A stretch of DNA of 64,000 bases from contig JAOBSW010001218.1 of the NCBI GenBank assembly GCA_026214975.1, positions 1 through 64,000 on the forward strand, in the 5' to 3' direction. Source of the stretch: Gentiana macrophylla (lineage: Eukaryota; Streptophyta; Magnoliopsida; Gentianales; Gentianaceae). The notes beneath the pieces were generated by a model. That model saw only the letters and a program-made list of their open reading frames with translations, did no database searches and was not told the origin of the DNA. Made by a program: the position numbers and the translations under genes. This document shows, one piece after another, positions 53,253 to 64,000 of this stretch (the first letter of the stretch is position 1; the number at the start of each line of letters is the position of its first letter).

Positions 53253-55094
53253 TGTTAGATGTAATATCGTCGGATCAATTATGGATTGACCCGATTACGC
53301 AGCGGAAGGCATCGGATTCAGATCTAAACGAAACAAAATACATAAATAAAAGATCTAAACCTCTGAGGGTTTATGAATCTACCTTTTATGGTGCTTAACT
53401 CCAAGAACAATAGATCTCCAAGAACACGTATTTTGAGAAGCCACACCTTCCAGCGTGTGTCTCCCAAAGAACACCAGGTGGATGGTGTTTCCGCCGCCGG
53501 ACCTCCTTGATATATGCTACCGGAAAAATCCCGAAGATTTTTCCAACTCAACCCTACTAAGAATAGAGGCCGAAATTTTCAGCCAATTTCTCTTGTGAAT
53601 AGTGACGTGAATAGTGTTTTTCAAAAGGCTTGGAAGAACTCTCTTTTATATGAGAGAAGTAAAACTTAACCTCCAAGGATTAAATAATTAAGAGATAATT
53701 ATTACATTAATCCTTTATTCCAAATAAAAGATAAATAAAATGATTATCCCAAACAAATTAAGATAAATCATATTATTATCTAATATTCCATGAATTATCA
53801 TTTAACAAATAAAAGATAAATCACACATTAAATAATTATCCAAAAAACTAATTTCCCAATAATTAAATAATAATAAAACCATGCGCCACTTGCAAAACCC
53901 AAAATGAGGTTACACGCATGTTTCCATATTTGACCAATTTGGTCAAAAAGGTCAACACACCAATTCAATTTAGAAATTCACTAAAATGTCTTTTAAGTGT
54001 ATTCAATTATTTAGTCCAACTAAACAATTAATCCACATATCAATTTAAATAGCCCAATCCACTATTTAATTATAATTGAGGTGCAACGACGAGAAATCCA
54101 ATTATGCTATATTTGGGAGCCACGTCGGGGACAATGGACCCATATTCAGTAAATTCTACAATAAATCGAATAAAAATTACTCATCCGACGAGAATAATTA
54201 TATCCAACCTATTAATTCCGGGATTACACCACCATAAACCCAAACCGAACTCTATCGAATATAGATAACTTACACTCAAATTATGAGTCTAAAACGCCCA
54301 CCGATATAATCATTACATACGGATAAATCCTCCATAGATTATTCACTTCGATTCGGGATATTTCCGTAAACCCTTCTCGAAACATATTATCCTTATTTAC
54401 CATTAACCCCTAGTGATCAATTAGTTCATATTCAATATAATATGAACTCGGCCGATCGATCGTTCTAGGTCAACAAATAAGAGAATCGTCTCTCTACTTC
54501 CCGAGGAAGGAATGGATTCCATATCGTGATAGCACGGACCACTCACTCATTCCGAATAGAGCCAACGAGAAGTGTTGGACCACATACTTCAAGTGATCCT
54601 TACTAACACATCAAACTCTACCCTAGTCTAAGCGTTAAATGCTCGTGATCACCTCAGGATTAAGATTAATCCATATATGATCATCTTATGATTCGATAAG
54701 ACTTCCCGACACGGAATTATATCGAGAACTCAAATCAAATCGGTCCAAATTCTATATGATTATCATCATATATAAATGCCCCACTAGTACCCTATTACCG
54801 ACAGTCCGGATAAAGATTGTCACACCTAAAAGTGTTCAGGCGCATTAATAGCAAATTAATCATGAGACCCATACTCAGATTAATAAACGCTACGGACTAA
54901 GTTAATTTTAAGTACATCTCACTAACTCAATCCTCTTGTGTATAGCCATACACTGAGTTATGTGATTACATAAACGAGGTACTTAGGGTTTTCAGTAGTG
55001 TCTTAATTATAAGCATACATGCATATAATAAGATGAATTATTAATTCTGTCCTAAAACAATTAGATAATTGTCTTTTGGGCACTACACCTTACA
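53253..55094 (-). repeat. 3' LTR of the LARD element
   Basis: This copy of about 1842 bp has a close match at 59427-61285. Many differences lie at CAG/CTG (for example cggattcagatct at 53311 against cgatctagatct at 59486). Confidence 0.9.
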
Positions 55095-56679
55095 ATCTCC
55101 CACTTGCACGAAAGGCAAGTGGATTAATTGTTTTAGAGCACACCCTTATTTATCTATATCTACAACATTCTCCCACTTGCTCAAAACAAGTGAGACGTAT
55201 CCCTCAAATCTGTACCCTCCAAGCGCATCTTAGTAATTCATCCTTCCAAGCACGACCGGAGTGTGCCGCCGCAGGGTAGGTCAGTGACCCGGCGCGTACT
55301 TAGAATCCGAATACCATGTGACCTGGTACACTGATCAGGTAGGGTTGCGGCTTGAGTCAATCTTTGGGATCGAAACGTCGCCTTTCCATCTAATCCGGTG
55401 GTACGATGTCAATATGCCTTTGATTCAACACTGAGGACGAAATCGACTTAACGATCATCCTTAATCTGACCTAAAGTCAGAATTAGTGTCATCACTTATA
55501 TTCTAGTTTGCACCTGAATATACTAGCATATTATTCCTCATTCTCCCGAAGATACTTGAGGATTCACTAAACATCCCATTTTCGTATTCATCCATGCAGT
55601 TTAGATAATCATTCCCGAGAGGTAGGGTAGACTACATCGTTGAGTGTTGCATAAATGCAAGAATATCTTAACCAGGTGAATGGATGGGATTGCCAATGAT
55701 CGATTCTTGCGGATTTGAGCGAATCAAATCCTTTAGAATGAATCCCGATGGCATGTCGACTCGACTTCGGATAACACACCCATGTTGTTTCCAATTGTTT
55801 GATGTTACCATTCACAAACACTAATCTACATACTACTTTACTAATATTGATGCCAAGTCTACAAAAGACTTATCAACATTCAGTCAAGTCCACATATTAA
55901 AATGTATGACTCAGAGGTTTGCTTTAATCCCGAAGGATATAAGCTATGGCGGGCATCCCGCCAAAGGTTCTTCTCGAATAAATTAAGATACCGTTAGTCT
56001 TGCAAAAAGTCTTGGGAATCACCCTATTTTCTGCGTTTTAACGAATCCATTATTTGTTCTTAGCTAAAACCCTTACATCTTGAATGAATTTGATTCCGTT
56101 GTTCGGCAAGGAAGTCTTCGAATCACCCTATTTCTTGCTTTTCGACGAAATCAAGCAAGACTGAGTGGTAAGAGAGATCACGGTGTGGTTAACTCTCTAC
56201 CTTTTCGGGAATCACCCCTAAATTACTCAGCTTTACTGTGAAAGTTAAACTTTCCTATTCATTCTACTCTTCTTCATGTAGTTCCAATTACTCCCACTGG
56301 GCTGAGATACTCGGTGGTCGTACAAGAGTTTCAACATGAATGGAGTATCATACTCCATTCACAGTGGTTATGGCTTTTAAACCAACCTCTATGATCAGGA
56401 TCCTCCACGACCCACAAAGGACTATAGGTCATCAATCCGCCTCTATAGACCGTAAGTCTGCAATGGGTAATGGACAAACCATACTCCCACTGCGTTCGGT
56501 TTAGCCTTAAAACTACTTAGTTCAGATGACTAACACGTATAAACATTCTTTCCCATTCTCGACTTTCCTTAGATGGAAACAGATCTTGAACTAGCGATTC
56601 GTGTGAGTAGACACTACTCTTGAACCGTGGGGCGTTGATGTTACTTGCTTGGACTATCGATTTTTCTAATCGTTAAATC

Positions 56680-57075
56680 ATAAGACCAAAGCTCCGACTA
56701 GTTTATCGGTTCCAAATACCGTCTAACTAGCAACACTTTGTATTTATGATTTTTCAAAGATCGAAAATCCCGTAACTAAGCTCCCACTAGTTTATCGGCC
56801 CAAATCCGCCTCAACTAGAAATGCTTTGTTCATGATGTTTCAACGATTATAAAATCTCGAACTAAGCTCCTACTAGTTTATCGGCCCAAATCTTGCCTAA
56901 CTAGTAACGCTTTATTCTTGTTTTTCCAATGAATGGAGAAACTTACATGCGATCTATTACACATTTCTAATAATTCGGAAAAACAACAAATCATAAGGCT
57001 AAGGCTCCCACTAGTTTATCGGTTCCAAATACCGTCTAACTAGCAACGCCTTATGTATATGATTTTCCAATTTAG
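56680..57075. repeat. Four imperfect modules with ctagtttatcgg core (LARD interior)
   Basis: Copies at about 56692, 56781, 56866 and 57003 each read (c)tagtttatcgg, then a variable triplet and c(t)aactag(c/t)aac/aat with a gctttgt/gccttat tail. Spacing varies from about 85 to 137 bp, so this is dispersed rather than strict tandem. Confidence 0.85.
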
Positions 57076-59410
57076 AAATTTGTTGTGTAATTACACTTTT
57101 AAAATTCACTAAATGAATTTTATATCGATAGTCTATGTCATCTTTTGTAAACTAAGTATGGTCGTCTCTCGTTCAACACGAGTGACACCCGTGACACACC
57201 TGTACTATGTCACTTAAGTTTTCAAAGGCTCAAGAGAAAAATTTCTTCCGAAAAGTTAACTGCATTTATTGATAATTACAACGTACTTGTTACTTTCCAC
57301 ATTTTTATTGAAGTCCTATTACTAACAGTTTAGTAACCTGAGATCTAGTTGTAAATAAAATGACAGAAAGTTAAATTCAAAAATAAATTTTTACTACTAG
57401 ATTTATTTTAGGAATAATAAACTATAAAAGTTTATCCTACCATTCCAAGGATTTAACCTCGCATAGATCTTGTCCGAGAGGTCGATATCAAGACTATGAT
57501 GGTCAAACCGAGACAATCTCTCTCAATGATTAAGCTTCGAGAATCGAACATCTCACGGGAATCGAGACATCCGGACCTTAATCATTGATTACCTTCCTTT
57601 TCTAGCCTAGATATTTCGAAAATATCCATAAAGAGTGTGACCTACTATATCAGATCTCAGAGTACGCCCCGAGTATGCCTACGAGGGGCAGGTCAGTGAC
57701 CCGACGAGTACCCGAAATCCTATCCTTTCGGAGACCAAGCCTTGAATTTTGATAGCGGTGAACACCATCCGAAGGGGCGAAATCAAAGCGCACGAGGCGT
57801 CACCATTCTCTCACGTGCTTGCATCTATAGTAGAGGCCGTGGGGTTGGTTGTCGCCTTCCCCGCTCCCACTCAATATTTTGAAAAAGTGGTGGGTTTACT
57901 AATTACGGTTTTGGCCTTGACAATAAGAAACAATAAATCAAAGTACTCCGAATAGGGTCGGTTATGTAGGCAAGCCTACGCCGTCTTATTCGTTGGAACA
58001 TATGTGACAGTTCAGGCCAATCCGGCAGGAGAAGCCCCGTTTAGCCCGAAGGCTTATCGGCTATGCTAAGTCCTATCGAATCTGGCATGAACGCATATCA
58101 TCACGTGAGAGGAGTCGATTGAGCGAAGCTTCGGTTGAACTCGCCCAACCATGGTTAGACCATTTCGAACCCATGTACTAAGATTCTCCGATTTCTAAGT
58201 TGTCACCCAAAGCGTAATCTCGTTTTTGTTTAAAGTGGGTTCACCGAGAAGCCATCACCGAAAAAAGCTCAACGATTTATCCAAGTGGGATTCACCGAGA
58301 ATCCATCACTAAAATCGTAAACGATTGACATAAACCGGGTCCTCGGTTTTATAATTAGCTACTTATTATTTAACTACCACATATTAAATTAATAAGCATT
58401 CATACTAATTATTCGAGTTATACATGCCTAATTTATTCGAAATAAACTAGCTACATGTATGCATTGGAGTGGAATCATGATATGATGCATGTCATGGTAA
58501 TTTTCCGGTTATATCATACAATTTTCGATCATACACGAAAAAATAACGGAAAAATAAACACCGAGATGGATCGTTGGCACTTCCGTATCTAAACCTATTA
58601 AAAAAACAAACCCTAACTAGGATTTACTATTTTCTAATCTGCTGCTGCTGCGTATTATCGAAGATCGGAAATCCAAACGAACCTTGATCGTCATGAAACT
58701 TTATGGATCTGTTCTTCACTCCGCCTACTTCAATCTGAACGGTTGGATCTTCGTTTCAATGGTCCAATTTTCTCCAGCAATCCGCCGATCTAACTGCTGC
58801 ATCTGTTTATAACTGCGGCGCAGCAGTGTCTTCCTGGGGACGATCGGGCATCGAGACAAATCCCGATCGACCTTAAATTTTTAGGGCTTGTTCATAACTC
58901 CATGGTCGTCGATCTGAACGGTCGGATCTTCGTTTCAACGGTCCAATCTCTTCCAGAAATTCGACGAACTCACAGCTAATGACTGCTGTGCTTTTCTGTT
59001 ACAGCAGCAACTTTATAGCAGCGATCGGACATCGAGATCGACTCTGATCGTCACGAAATTTTGAGGGCATGTTCTTCAACTTTTATTCTTCATTCTGACC
59101 GGAGGGATTGTCGTTTCAATGGCTCAAACTCCGGGAAAAAAATAAAAAACGGAACAGCAACAAAACAGATCTACTTCTAGGAAATTAAAATTACAAATTT
59201 CCTATACTCATATAAACGAATTTATATGAGTTTACAATAGATCTAACGAAGAAACAATACCAACCCCAATCCATCTCTTCAACCACAACAATCACAAGCA
59301 TACAATCATGATTAAATTGAATTTTACAAAAAAAAAACGAAATAAAAACATCTAAAACACGCTTTTCCACTCCAAGATCTAAAATTCATATACTTTGATC
59401 GTTAGATCAA

Positions 59411-59426
59411 AGGCTCCGATACCACT
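59411..59426 (-). promoter_or_regulatory. Primer-binding site of the LARD element
   Basis: The minus strand reads agtggtatcggagcct immediately inside the right LTR. It matches the initiator-Met tRNA end, tggtatcagagc, with one base changed at CAG. Confidence 0.8.
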
Positions 59427-61285
59427 TGTTAGATGTAATATCGTCGGATCAATTATGGATTGACCCGATTACGCAATGGAAGGCATCGATCTAGATCTAA
59501 ACGAAACAAAATACATAAATAAAAGATCTAAACCTCTGAGGGGTTTATGAATCTACCTTTTATGTAGTGCTTAACTCAAGAACGATAGATCTCCAAGAAC
59601 ACGTATTTTGAGAAGCCCACGCCTTCCAACGTGTGTCCCCAAAGAACACCAGGTGGATGGTGTTTCCCGCCGCCGGACCTCCTTGATATCTTCTACGGAA
59701 AAATCAGAAGATTTTTCCAACTCGAACCCTAAGAATAGAGGCCAAATTTTCAGCCAAATTCTCTTGTGAATAGTGACGTGAATAGTGTTTTTTCAAAAGG
59801 CTTGGAAGAACTCTCTTTATATAGTGAGAAAGTAAAACTTAACCTCCAAGGATTAAATAATTAAGAGATAATTATTACATTAATCCTTTATTCCAAATAA
59901 AAGATAAATAAAATGATTATCCCAAACAAATTAAGATAAATCATATTATTATCTAATATTCCATGAATTATCATTTAACAAATAAAAGATAAATCACACA
60001 TTAAATAATTATCCAAGAAAACTAATTTCCCAATAATTAAATAATAATAAAACCATGCGCCACTTGCAAAACCCAAAATGAGGTTACACGCATGTTTCCA
60101 TATTTGACCAATTTGGTCAAAAAGGTCAACACACCAATTTGAAGTTAGTCACTTAAAAATGTCTTTTCAGGTGTATTCAATTATTTAGTCCAACTAAACA
60201 ATTAATCCACATATCAATTTAAATAGCCCAATCCACTATTTAATTATAATTGAGGTGCAACGACGAGAAATCCAATTATGCTATTTCGGAGGCCGCGCGT
60301 CGGGGGCCAATGACTCCATATTCGATTAGAAATTTACAATAAATCGAATAAAAATTACTCATCGATGTAATAATTATATCCAACCTATTAATTCCGGGAT
60401 TACACCACCATAAACCCAAATCGAACTCTATCGAATATAGATAACTTACACTCAAATTATGAGTCTAAAACGCCCACCGATATAATCATTACATACGGAT
60501 AAATCCTACATAGATCGCTCACTTCGATTCGGGATATTTCCGTAAACCCTTCTCGAAACATATTATCCTTATTTACCATTAACCCCTAGTGATCAATTAG
60601 TTCATATTCAATATAATATGAACTCGGCCGATCGATCGGTTTACAAGGTCAACAAATAAAGAATCGTCTCTACTTCCCGAGGAAGGAATGGATTCCATAT
60701 ACGATGATAGCACAGACCACTCACTCATTCCGAGAATAGAGCCAACGAGAAGTGTTGGACCACATACTTCAAGTGATCCTTACTAACACATCAAACTCTA
60801 CCCTACTAGTAGCGTTAAATGCCGTGATCACCTCAGATTAAGATTAATCCATATATGATCATCTTATGATTCGATAAGACTTCCCGATTACGGAATTATA
60901 TCGAGAACTCAAATCAAATCGGTCCAAATTACTATATGATTATCATCATATATAAATGCCCCACTAGGTACTCCTATTACCGATAAACGATCCGGATAAG
61001 CATCATCACACCTAAAAAGTGTGCAGGCGCATTAATAGCAAATTAATCATGAGACCCATACTCGATTAATAAACGCTACGGACTAAGTTAATTTTAAGTA
61101 CATCTCACTAACTCAATCCTCTTGTGTATAGCCATACTTTGAGTTATGTGATTACATAAACGCGAGGTACTTAGGGTTTTCAAGAGTGTCTTAATTATAA
61201 GCATACATGCATATAATAAGATGAATTATTAATTCTGTCCTAAAACAATTAGATAATTGTCTTTCAGGCGCACTACTCTCCTTCA
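59427..61285 (-). repeat. 5' LTR of the LARD element
   Basis: This copy of about 1859 bp pairs with the left LTR. It is likely the promoter copy, as the element reads on the minus strand. Confidence 0.9.
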
Positions 61286-61410
61286 AATGAGGGCTATTGA
61301 GAAGGTGGGATCCCGCCTGGACTGGAAAGACCAAAGTACCCGTTGTTGTTCTTTGATTGTGGCCGCTTTCTCAGAGATCTGGGTTTTTTCGGTGGGAGTA
61401 TTTGATCTTC
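61286..61410 (+). pseudogene. Cyclophilin fragment, 3' part
   Basis: The codons resume with R-A-I-E-K-V-G-S-R, then (after a one-base shift) words matching K-T-S-K-P-V-V-V-A-D-C-G-Q-L-S, the C terminus of single-domain cyclophilins. The stop of this frame falls at about 61362. Together with 52920-53252 it makes most of the protein without the N terminus. The gene had already lost its start or is a fragment, and the LTR insertion then split it. Confidence 0.83.
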
Positions 61411-62137
61411 TTTCTTTAATTTTCTATGTTGTGGACTAAGATCCCTAGTTGGGGTTTTTGTTTTTGTGTCTAATAATTGCTTTGTTGATCGAGGCGGCTC
61501 CACCCACAAGCTTCATGCAGAGGGCCAATTCTCTAAAATAATTTTTTTTTAACAATGGTGGTGATTTTTTTAATAAACGCATATCATGCCAGAATCGACT
61601 TTATTTTTATCATCGATTTTCTATTTTTTATCTATTACTCTATCATCATACGTATGTCAGAGGTAAATATACAAATATATGTGTGATCTGGGAAAAAATT
61701 GATAAATTCCAAGCCCCTTTCATTAAAATTCTCGTAAATTGGTCCCTCGATTGATCGTGGGTTGTTTCTGTTTTAGTTTCTAAGTATGAAATAATAATGT
61801 TTGGATTATTTGTGATGCTTATGCACAAGTAATTTAGTCTAAATACCCCTTTGTGAAAGAAAAAAAGCACTAATTTATACGATTAAATATTCAAACATGA
61901 GTCGCAGCGCGCTTCACCTACTTTTAACTTACCTCAAATAAGAAAAGCCATTTTAACTTACCTCAAATAAGAAAAGCCAACTTCGCCTACACTTCTTTTT
62001 TTTTAGGGTAACATCACCTACACGTAATTATTACTTACCTAAAAGCTAGTAAGCAAATTAGTTGAGTAGTTTTAGGGAATTGGAATGCAAAAGAGTATAA
62101 TATTGGAATTAATTTAAAGAGTATTAATTTATAGATG

Positions 62138-62140
<3 letters not shown>
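61411..62140. other. Downstream flank of the cyclophilin fragment, intergenic
   Basis: No gene was found. A 29-bp phrase (ttttaacttacctcaaataag and aaaagcca) is repeated directly at 61922-61950 and 61951-61979. The words agcactaatttatacgatta occur both here (61867) and before the fragment (52893). Confidence 0.6.
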
Positions 62141-62197
<57 letters not shown>

Positions 62198-62198
62198 A
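62141..62198. repeat. (TA)n(TG)n microsatellite
   Basis: About 18 TA units run into about 11 TG units. Confidence 0.95.
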
Positions 62199-63144
62199 TC
62201 TGGAAAAAAAAAATGCCACGTGGTGGTATACCATCAAGCTGCCCCTTGGCTTTGTATTAGTTATTAGGATACATTCAATAATATGAAGATAAATAAAATA
62301 TATAATAACAAAAGTGTTTTTATTAATCATAATAAAGTTATTACATGAACTAAATAGACTGTAAATGACCCGATCGGATCCGGTTCAACCGATTGGGTTT
62401 ATGACACAATTTCAACATTATGTGGATGACATTTTAGTGATAGGAAATTGATATACTACTTTTATATGATTAAAAATACGTTATATTATTATGTTTTATC
62501 AACGAATTCTATATAAAATATATGAAATTATGATATAAATAGTATGAAATGTTAATCTTTATAATTTAGAGTAGTTAGTAGTAATAATAATAAAAGTTAT
62601 CATTTTGTACCGATTTTAGTAAATCGAATTGTCGTGTCGATTTACGTGGGTATTTGTGGTATTTTATTGCAGATTTATAAACCAAGACCCGAGAATCGAC
62701 ATATTGAAGTATAATCATATCTCCGGAAGAATTTAGAGAGTGTCACGAGCTTAAAATGGTCAATTGAATTGCTTAAGTGGTGAGTGGTCAATCGAAGTGG
62801 TCAAGTGGCTTATTCGATTTGATTAAGTGGTAATCGAAATATCTTCGACAAACGAATGGCTCATCAAAATGACATTATCTGAAGAAGAGTCCTTCACGAA
62901 AGTTGTAGATTTTCCCGAGAGCTTTCCGATGCCTCTTGAATCATGATTTTTGGAGATCCAGAACTCGAGATATGAATTTTATAAGTTATATATAATTATA
63001 ATTATATATATCCTCGCACATGCTGATTAATCAAGGAGGTGGAGTTAATCATTATACCGGCCCAGTCCGGCTTACTACCGGCCCGGTCCGGCCTTGGGAA
63101 TTTTTCCTATATAAAGGAGCCTCAGATGCAGAGCAGAGAGTGTA

Positions 63145-63146
<2 letters not shown>
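62199..63146. other. Intergenic DNA with a promoter-like patch
   Basis: AT-rich sequence with no gene. At 63055-63135 a GC-rich direct repeat (ccggcccagtccggctt / ccggcccggtccggcct) is followed by ctatataaagg (TATA-like). This could be a lost LTR promoter, but no TG...CA ends or TSD could be fixed. Confidence 0.4.
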
Positions 63147-63203
<57 letters not shown>

Positions 63204-63222
63204 ACTCTATATATATATATAT
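63147..63222. repeat. (TA)n microsatellite, interrupted
   Basis: About 26 TA units, the interruption ctactc, then about seven more. Confidence 0.95.
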
Positions 63223-64000
63223 TCTCTTCTTTATTTTCTTTTAATTAGTAGCTTGTAAATAGGCCTTAAGCCAAAAATAATAATCTCGTAAGATTGTTGT
63301 AATGCTAGAAATTATCGGAAGTTCGGTGTTGTTGAAGTCGTTGTAATGTCCAGGAAGAATACAACTCTATTTCAAACATTTGTAATCGGTAAATTTTCTT
63401 AAGTATTTATGTTTGTTTTATCTTTTTCGTTGTTATAATGTTTTTAGGCTAACTCTAATAACTAGCCAAAGTTATGTAATAGTTTTATTTCGATCTTTTC
63501 GGTGAAAGGAATGATGTCAAGTAAAATTGATAAAAATTGAGTTAATTGAATCTTTTCTATTTTGTAACGTATTGATAATATTCGGATTGGCGTAATTAAC
63601 CAAGATGAATCGCACCATATAACCTAATGATGAACTGACCAGAGAAGTTAGGATATGAGATAAAAGATAGAAAAACCGGAGGGTAAAATTGGACGTGCGT
63701 AAAGCGTGACAACGGAATCCTATTTCCTACCCGAAGCGATTTGTCTTGGGAAAGATTAATCTTATTAAAATTGTGCTCGAGATCGTAATAATGTTAAAAT
63801 CAACGGTTTAATTAAAACTAACACCGGAAAGTTAAATCGATCCGCCTGACAACCGGAGCCTTTTGAATAACATCGCCCTCGACAAACGGAATAACCTCTT
63901 TTATCCGGGGTAGATTTGTACTCTGCACTGCTCGAGACTAACTCGAGATTAGCATGGGGCGATTGTGGAGATTGAATCGATGACAATGACATATGACAAT
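63223..64000. other. Intergenic DNA, nothing recognised
   Basis: Moderately AT-rich, with only short open frames and no domain, repeat or element end that I can support. Confidence 0.5.

Larger units (their letters stand above)
55095..59426 (-). other. Non-coding interior of the LARD element, built of repeated modules
   Basis: No domain was found in six frames. Module 1 is ctcccactagtttatcgg with a tail ending actagcaac, four times at 56680-57075. Module 2 is ggtcagtgacccg with neighbouring words, at about 55280 and 57685. Module 3 is near the primer-binding site, aacggtcggatcttcgtttcaa with neighbours, three times at about 58730, 58915 and 59095. Short open segments (for example 57749-57955) lack any recognisable motif. 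Confidence 0.7.
53253..61285 (-). mobile_element. Large non-coding LTR element (LARD type) in the cyclophilin fragment
   Basis: Two LTRs of about 1.85 kb (53253-55094 and 59427-61285) start TGTTAGATG and end near CACTACACCTTACA. The primer-binding site lies beside the right LTR on the minus strand (tggtatcggagc, an initiator-Met type with CAG disturbed, about 59411-59425), so the element reads leftward. A purine tract (minus: aagtgggagat) lies beside the left LTR. The 4.3-kb interior has no gag or pol motif. It is flanked by gtgag (53248-53252) and a diverged atgag (61287-61291). Movement must depend on another element's proteins. Confidence 0.88.

Noticed and set aside
56680..57075. CRISPR-like array (repeats with variable spacers)
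   Set aside because: The repeats are imperfect, the spacing is irregular, the setting is a plant retroelement interior and no cas genes are present.
57749..57955. 68-codon ORF with a hydrophobic stretch in the LARD interior
   Set aside because: It has no motif, lies on the strand opposite to the element and has no conserved partner.
62124..62330. ORF through the (TA)n(TG)n microsatellite
   Set aside because: Its Y-I-Y-I peptide is a microsatellite artefact, as is that at 63039-63248.
1..64000. A novel host defence, biosynthetic cluster or operon-like system
   Set aside because: All recognisable coding segments are transposon proteins or broken plant genes. No group of intact host genes exists in the window.

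Overview
This window is a repeat-dominated stretch of a flowering-plant nuclear genome, most likely a eudicot. The evidence is plant-type Ty1/copia and Ty3/gypsy retrotransposons with plant primer-binding sites, hAT transposons, Stowaway-type MITEs, and broken pieces of plant gene families: an amino acid transporter of the LHT/AATL1 type, a G-type lectin S-receptor kinase and a cyclophilin. No intact host gene is visible. Almost every coding trace is a transposon protein or a gene fragment. No rRNA, tRNA or CRISPR array was recognised.

Positions 1-37590 are one nest of insertions, read from target-site duplications (TSDs) and from uninterrupted copies of the same sequence. The base is a Tekay/Del-like gypsy element (about 20832-37590, + strand) whose 5' LTR lies off the left edge and whose 3' end is cut at about 37590. 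An Athila-like element (2066-14346 and on to 20831) sits about 11 bp before its primer-binding site. The Athila 5' LTR was hit by a Tat-lineage element (1-2063, continuing off the left edge) and by a complete SIRE-like copia element (2613-13641, minus strand, TSD aaaag). The gypsy gag was split by a Tork/Tnt1-like copia element (21397-31634, TSD cccac), which was split by a complete hAT transposon (23277-28205, TSD gctgtggc). The gypsy integrase was split by a 1.5-kb solo LTR (35197-36692).

Positions 37590-43100 hold shuffled host-gene debris on AT-rich DNA: two copies of the 3' end of an amino acid transporter gene (one split by a hAT-like element), MITEs, and a lectin-domain fragment. Positions 42990-52095 are a tandem duplication of about 1.4-1.8 kb. 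Its left unit received a Retrofit/Ale-type copia element (44645-50598, TSD gttgg), and the right unit keeps the empty site. Both units carry long inverted repeats. A 652-bp hAT derivative (52225-52876, TSD atggtagg) follows.

Positions 52920-61410 are a truncated cyclophilin sequence split by an 8-kb LTR element (53253-61285) with large LTRs and a non-coding interior (LARD type). Positions 61440-64000 hold microsatellites, short tandem repeats and one promoter-like patch, with no supported gene.

Most element ORFs are frameshifted. Many of the differences between paired repeats fall at CAG/CTG trinucleotides. These are plant CHG methylation sites, so part of the apparent decay may be a sequencing artefact. 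The most unusual sequence signal is a pair of palindromes (core TCGGTCGACCGA), always 22 bp apart centre to centre, at five places and only inside the Athila-like element.
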